Below, one piece after another: positions 63,872 to 64,000 of a stretch of DNA of 64,000 nucleotides (within the stretch, counting starts at the first letter, position 1; the number at the start of each line of letters is the position of its first letter). The stretch spans positions 1,302,001 to 1,366,000 of the forward strand of contig NZ_FUZA01000002.1 of NCBI RefSeq assembly GCF_900167945.1. Direction: 5' to 3'. A program made the translations under genes and the position numbers. Under the pieces are notes generated by a model that made no database searches, was not told where the DNA came from, and worked only from the letters and a program-made list of their open reading frames with translations. Source of the stretch: Dyadobacter psychrophilus. Lineage in GTDB: Bacteria; Bacteroidota; Bacteroidia; Cytophagales; Spirosomataceae.

Positions 63872-64000
63872 ATGTATTTAACCGCGGAAAAGAAGACAGA
63901 GATCTTCGAATCAAAGGGTTTCAAGAAAGAGGGCGGAGACACAGGATCTGCTGAATCACAAATTGCTTTATTTACGTACCGTATCAATTATTTGAACGAG
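63872..64000 (+). CDS. rpsO: 30S ribosomal protein S15, 5' part only
   Basis: 43 codons from ATG at 63872 to the window edge encode MYLTAEKKTEIFESKGFKKE followed by GGDTGSAESQIALFTYRINY and LNE, the conserved N-terminus of S15 with the GDTGSAESQI motif that contacts 16S rRNA. The 3' half lies outside the window. S15 is an early assembly protein of the small subunit. It is transcribed with its own promoter 104 bp past the permease gene. Confidence 0.97.
   Translation, partial: MYLTAEKKTEIFESKGFKKEGGDTGSAESQIALFTYRINYLNE

Overview
The window looks like chromosomal DNA of a Bacteroidota bacterium, most likely order Cytophagales (a Dyadobacter-like member of the Spirosomaceae; the genus is my inference). 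The signs are two SusC/SusD outer-membrane pairs, an ECF sigma/FecR regulatory pair, substrates of the type IX secretion system (one CHU_C/type B tail, one type A tail), START-like/LptFG coupling, several TTG/GTG starts and -7 elements of the Bacteroidota TAnnTTTG type. Coding DNA is moderate in GC, while the longer intergenic gaps are strongly AT-rich. I see no phage, IS element, CRISPR array or rRNA operon.

Layout. 1-1808: truncated Kef-type cation/proton antiporter. 1.9-11.4 kb (all minus): a nutrient-uptake locus read sigma factor -> FecR anti-sigma -> SusC with an STN signalling domain -> SusD -> exported RraA-like aldolase -> Tat-exported enolase-superfamily enzyme, closed by a hairpin. 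11.5-16.4 kb (minus): a beta-propeller dehydrogenase-like protein fused to a blue-copper domain, a PA14-like partner, a lipoprotein with a Cys-rich tail and a stand-alone LuxR-type HTH. 17-21.9 kb (plus): second SusC/SusD pair, without an STN domain, ending in a strong bidirectional terminator shared with polA.

21.9-31.8 kb: DNA polymerase I, an S9 peptidase lipoprotein, metY, an operon of a luciferase-like monooxygenase, a WYL regulator and an FMN reductase, and a DUF2147 protein. 32-44 kb: soluble GAF histidine kinase, SRPBCC proteins, NhaP-type antiporter, RsmB-like rRNA methyltransferase, small acidic protein, ThuA protein, Tex, an outer-membrane porin and an NAD(P)-binding protein, with two AT-rich gaps. 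44-54.8 kb: CHU_C protein, RlmD-type methyltransferase, a repeat element, dnaB, then a tight phoH - M43 protease - comEC operon and a DUF922-like protein.

54.8-64 kb: dCMP deaminase, SlyD, ACP phosphodiesterase, holA, an alkylation-repair group (AlkA-like glycosylase, small Ada-type zinc protein, 2OG-Fe(II) oxygenase), an ABC exporter, tRNA-Met with promoter and terminator, a START-like protein translationally coupled to an LptF/LptG permease, and the start of rpsO.

No single undescribed system is obvious. The best candidates are the sugar-acid-like SusCD locus with two exported enzymes, the blue-copper dehydrogenase pair beside a Cys-rich lipoprotein, the self-contained flavin monooxygenase operon, the small alkylation-repair group, and several perfect palindromes or repeats between genes.
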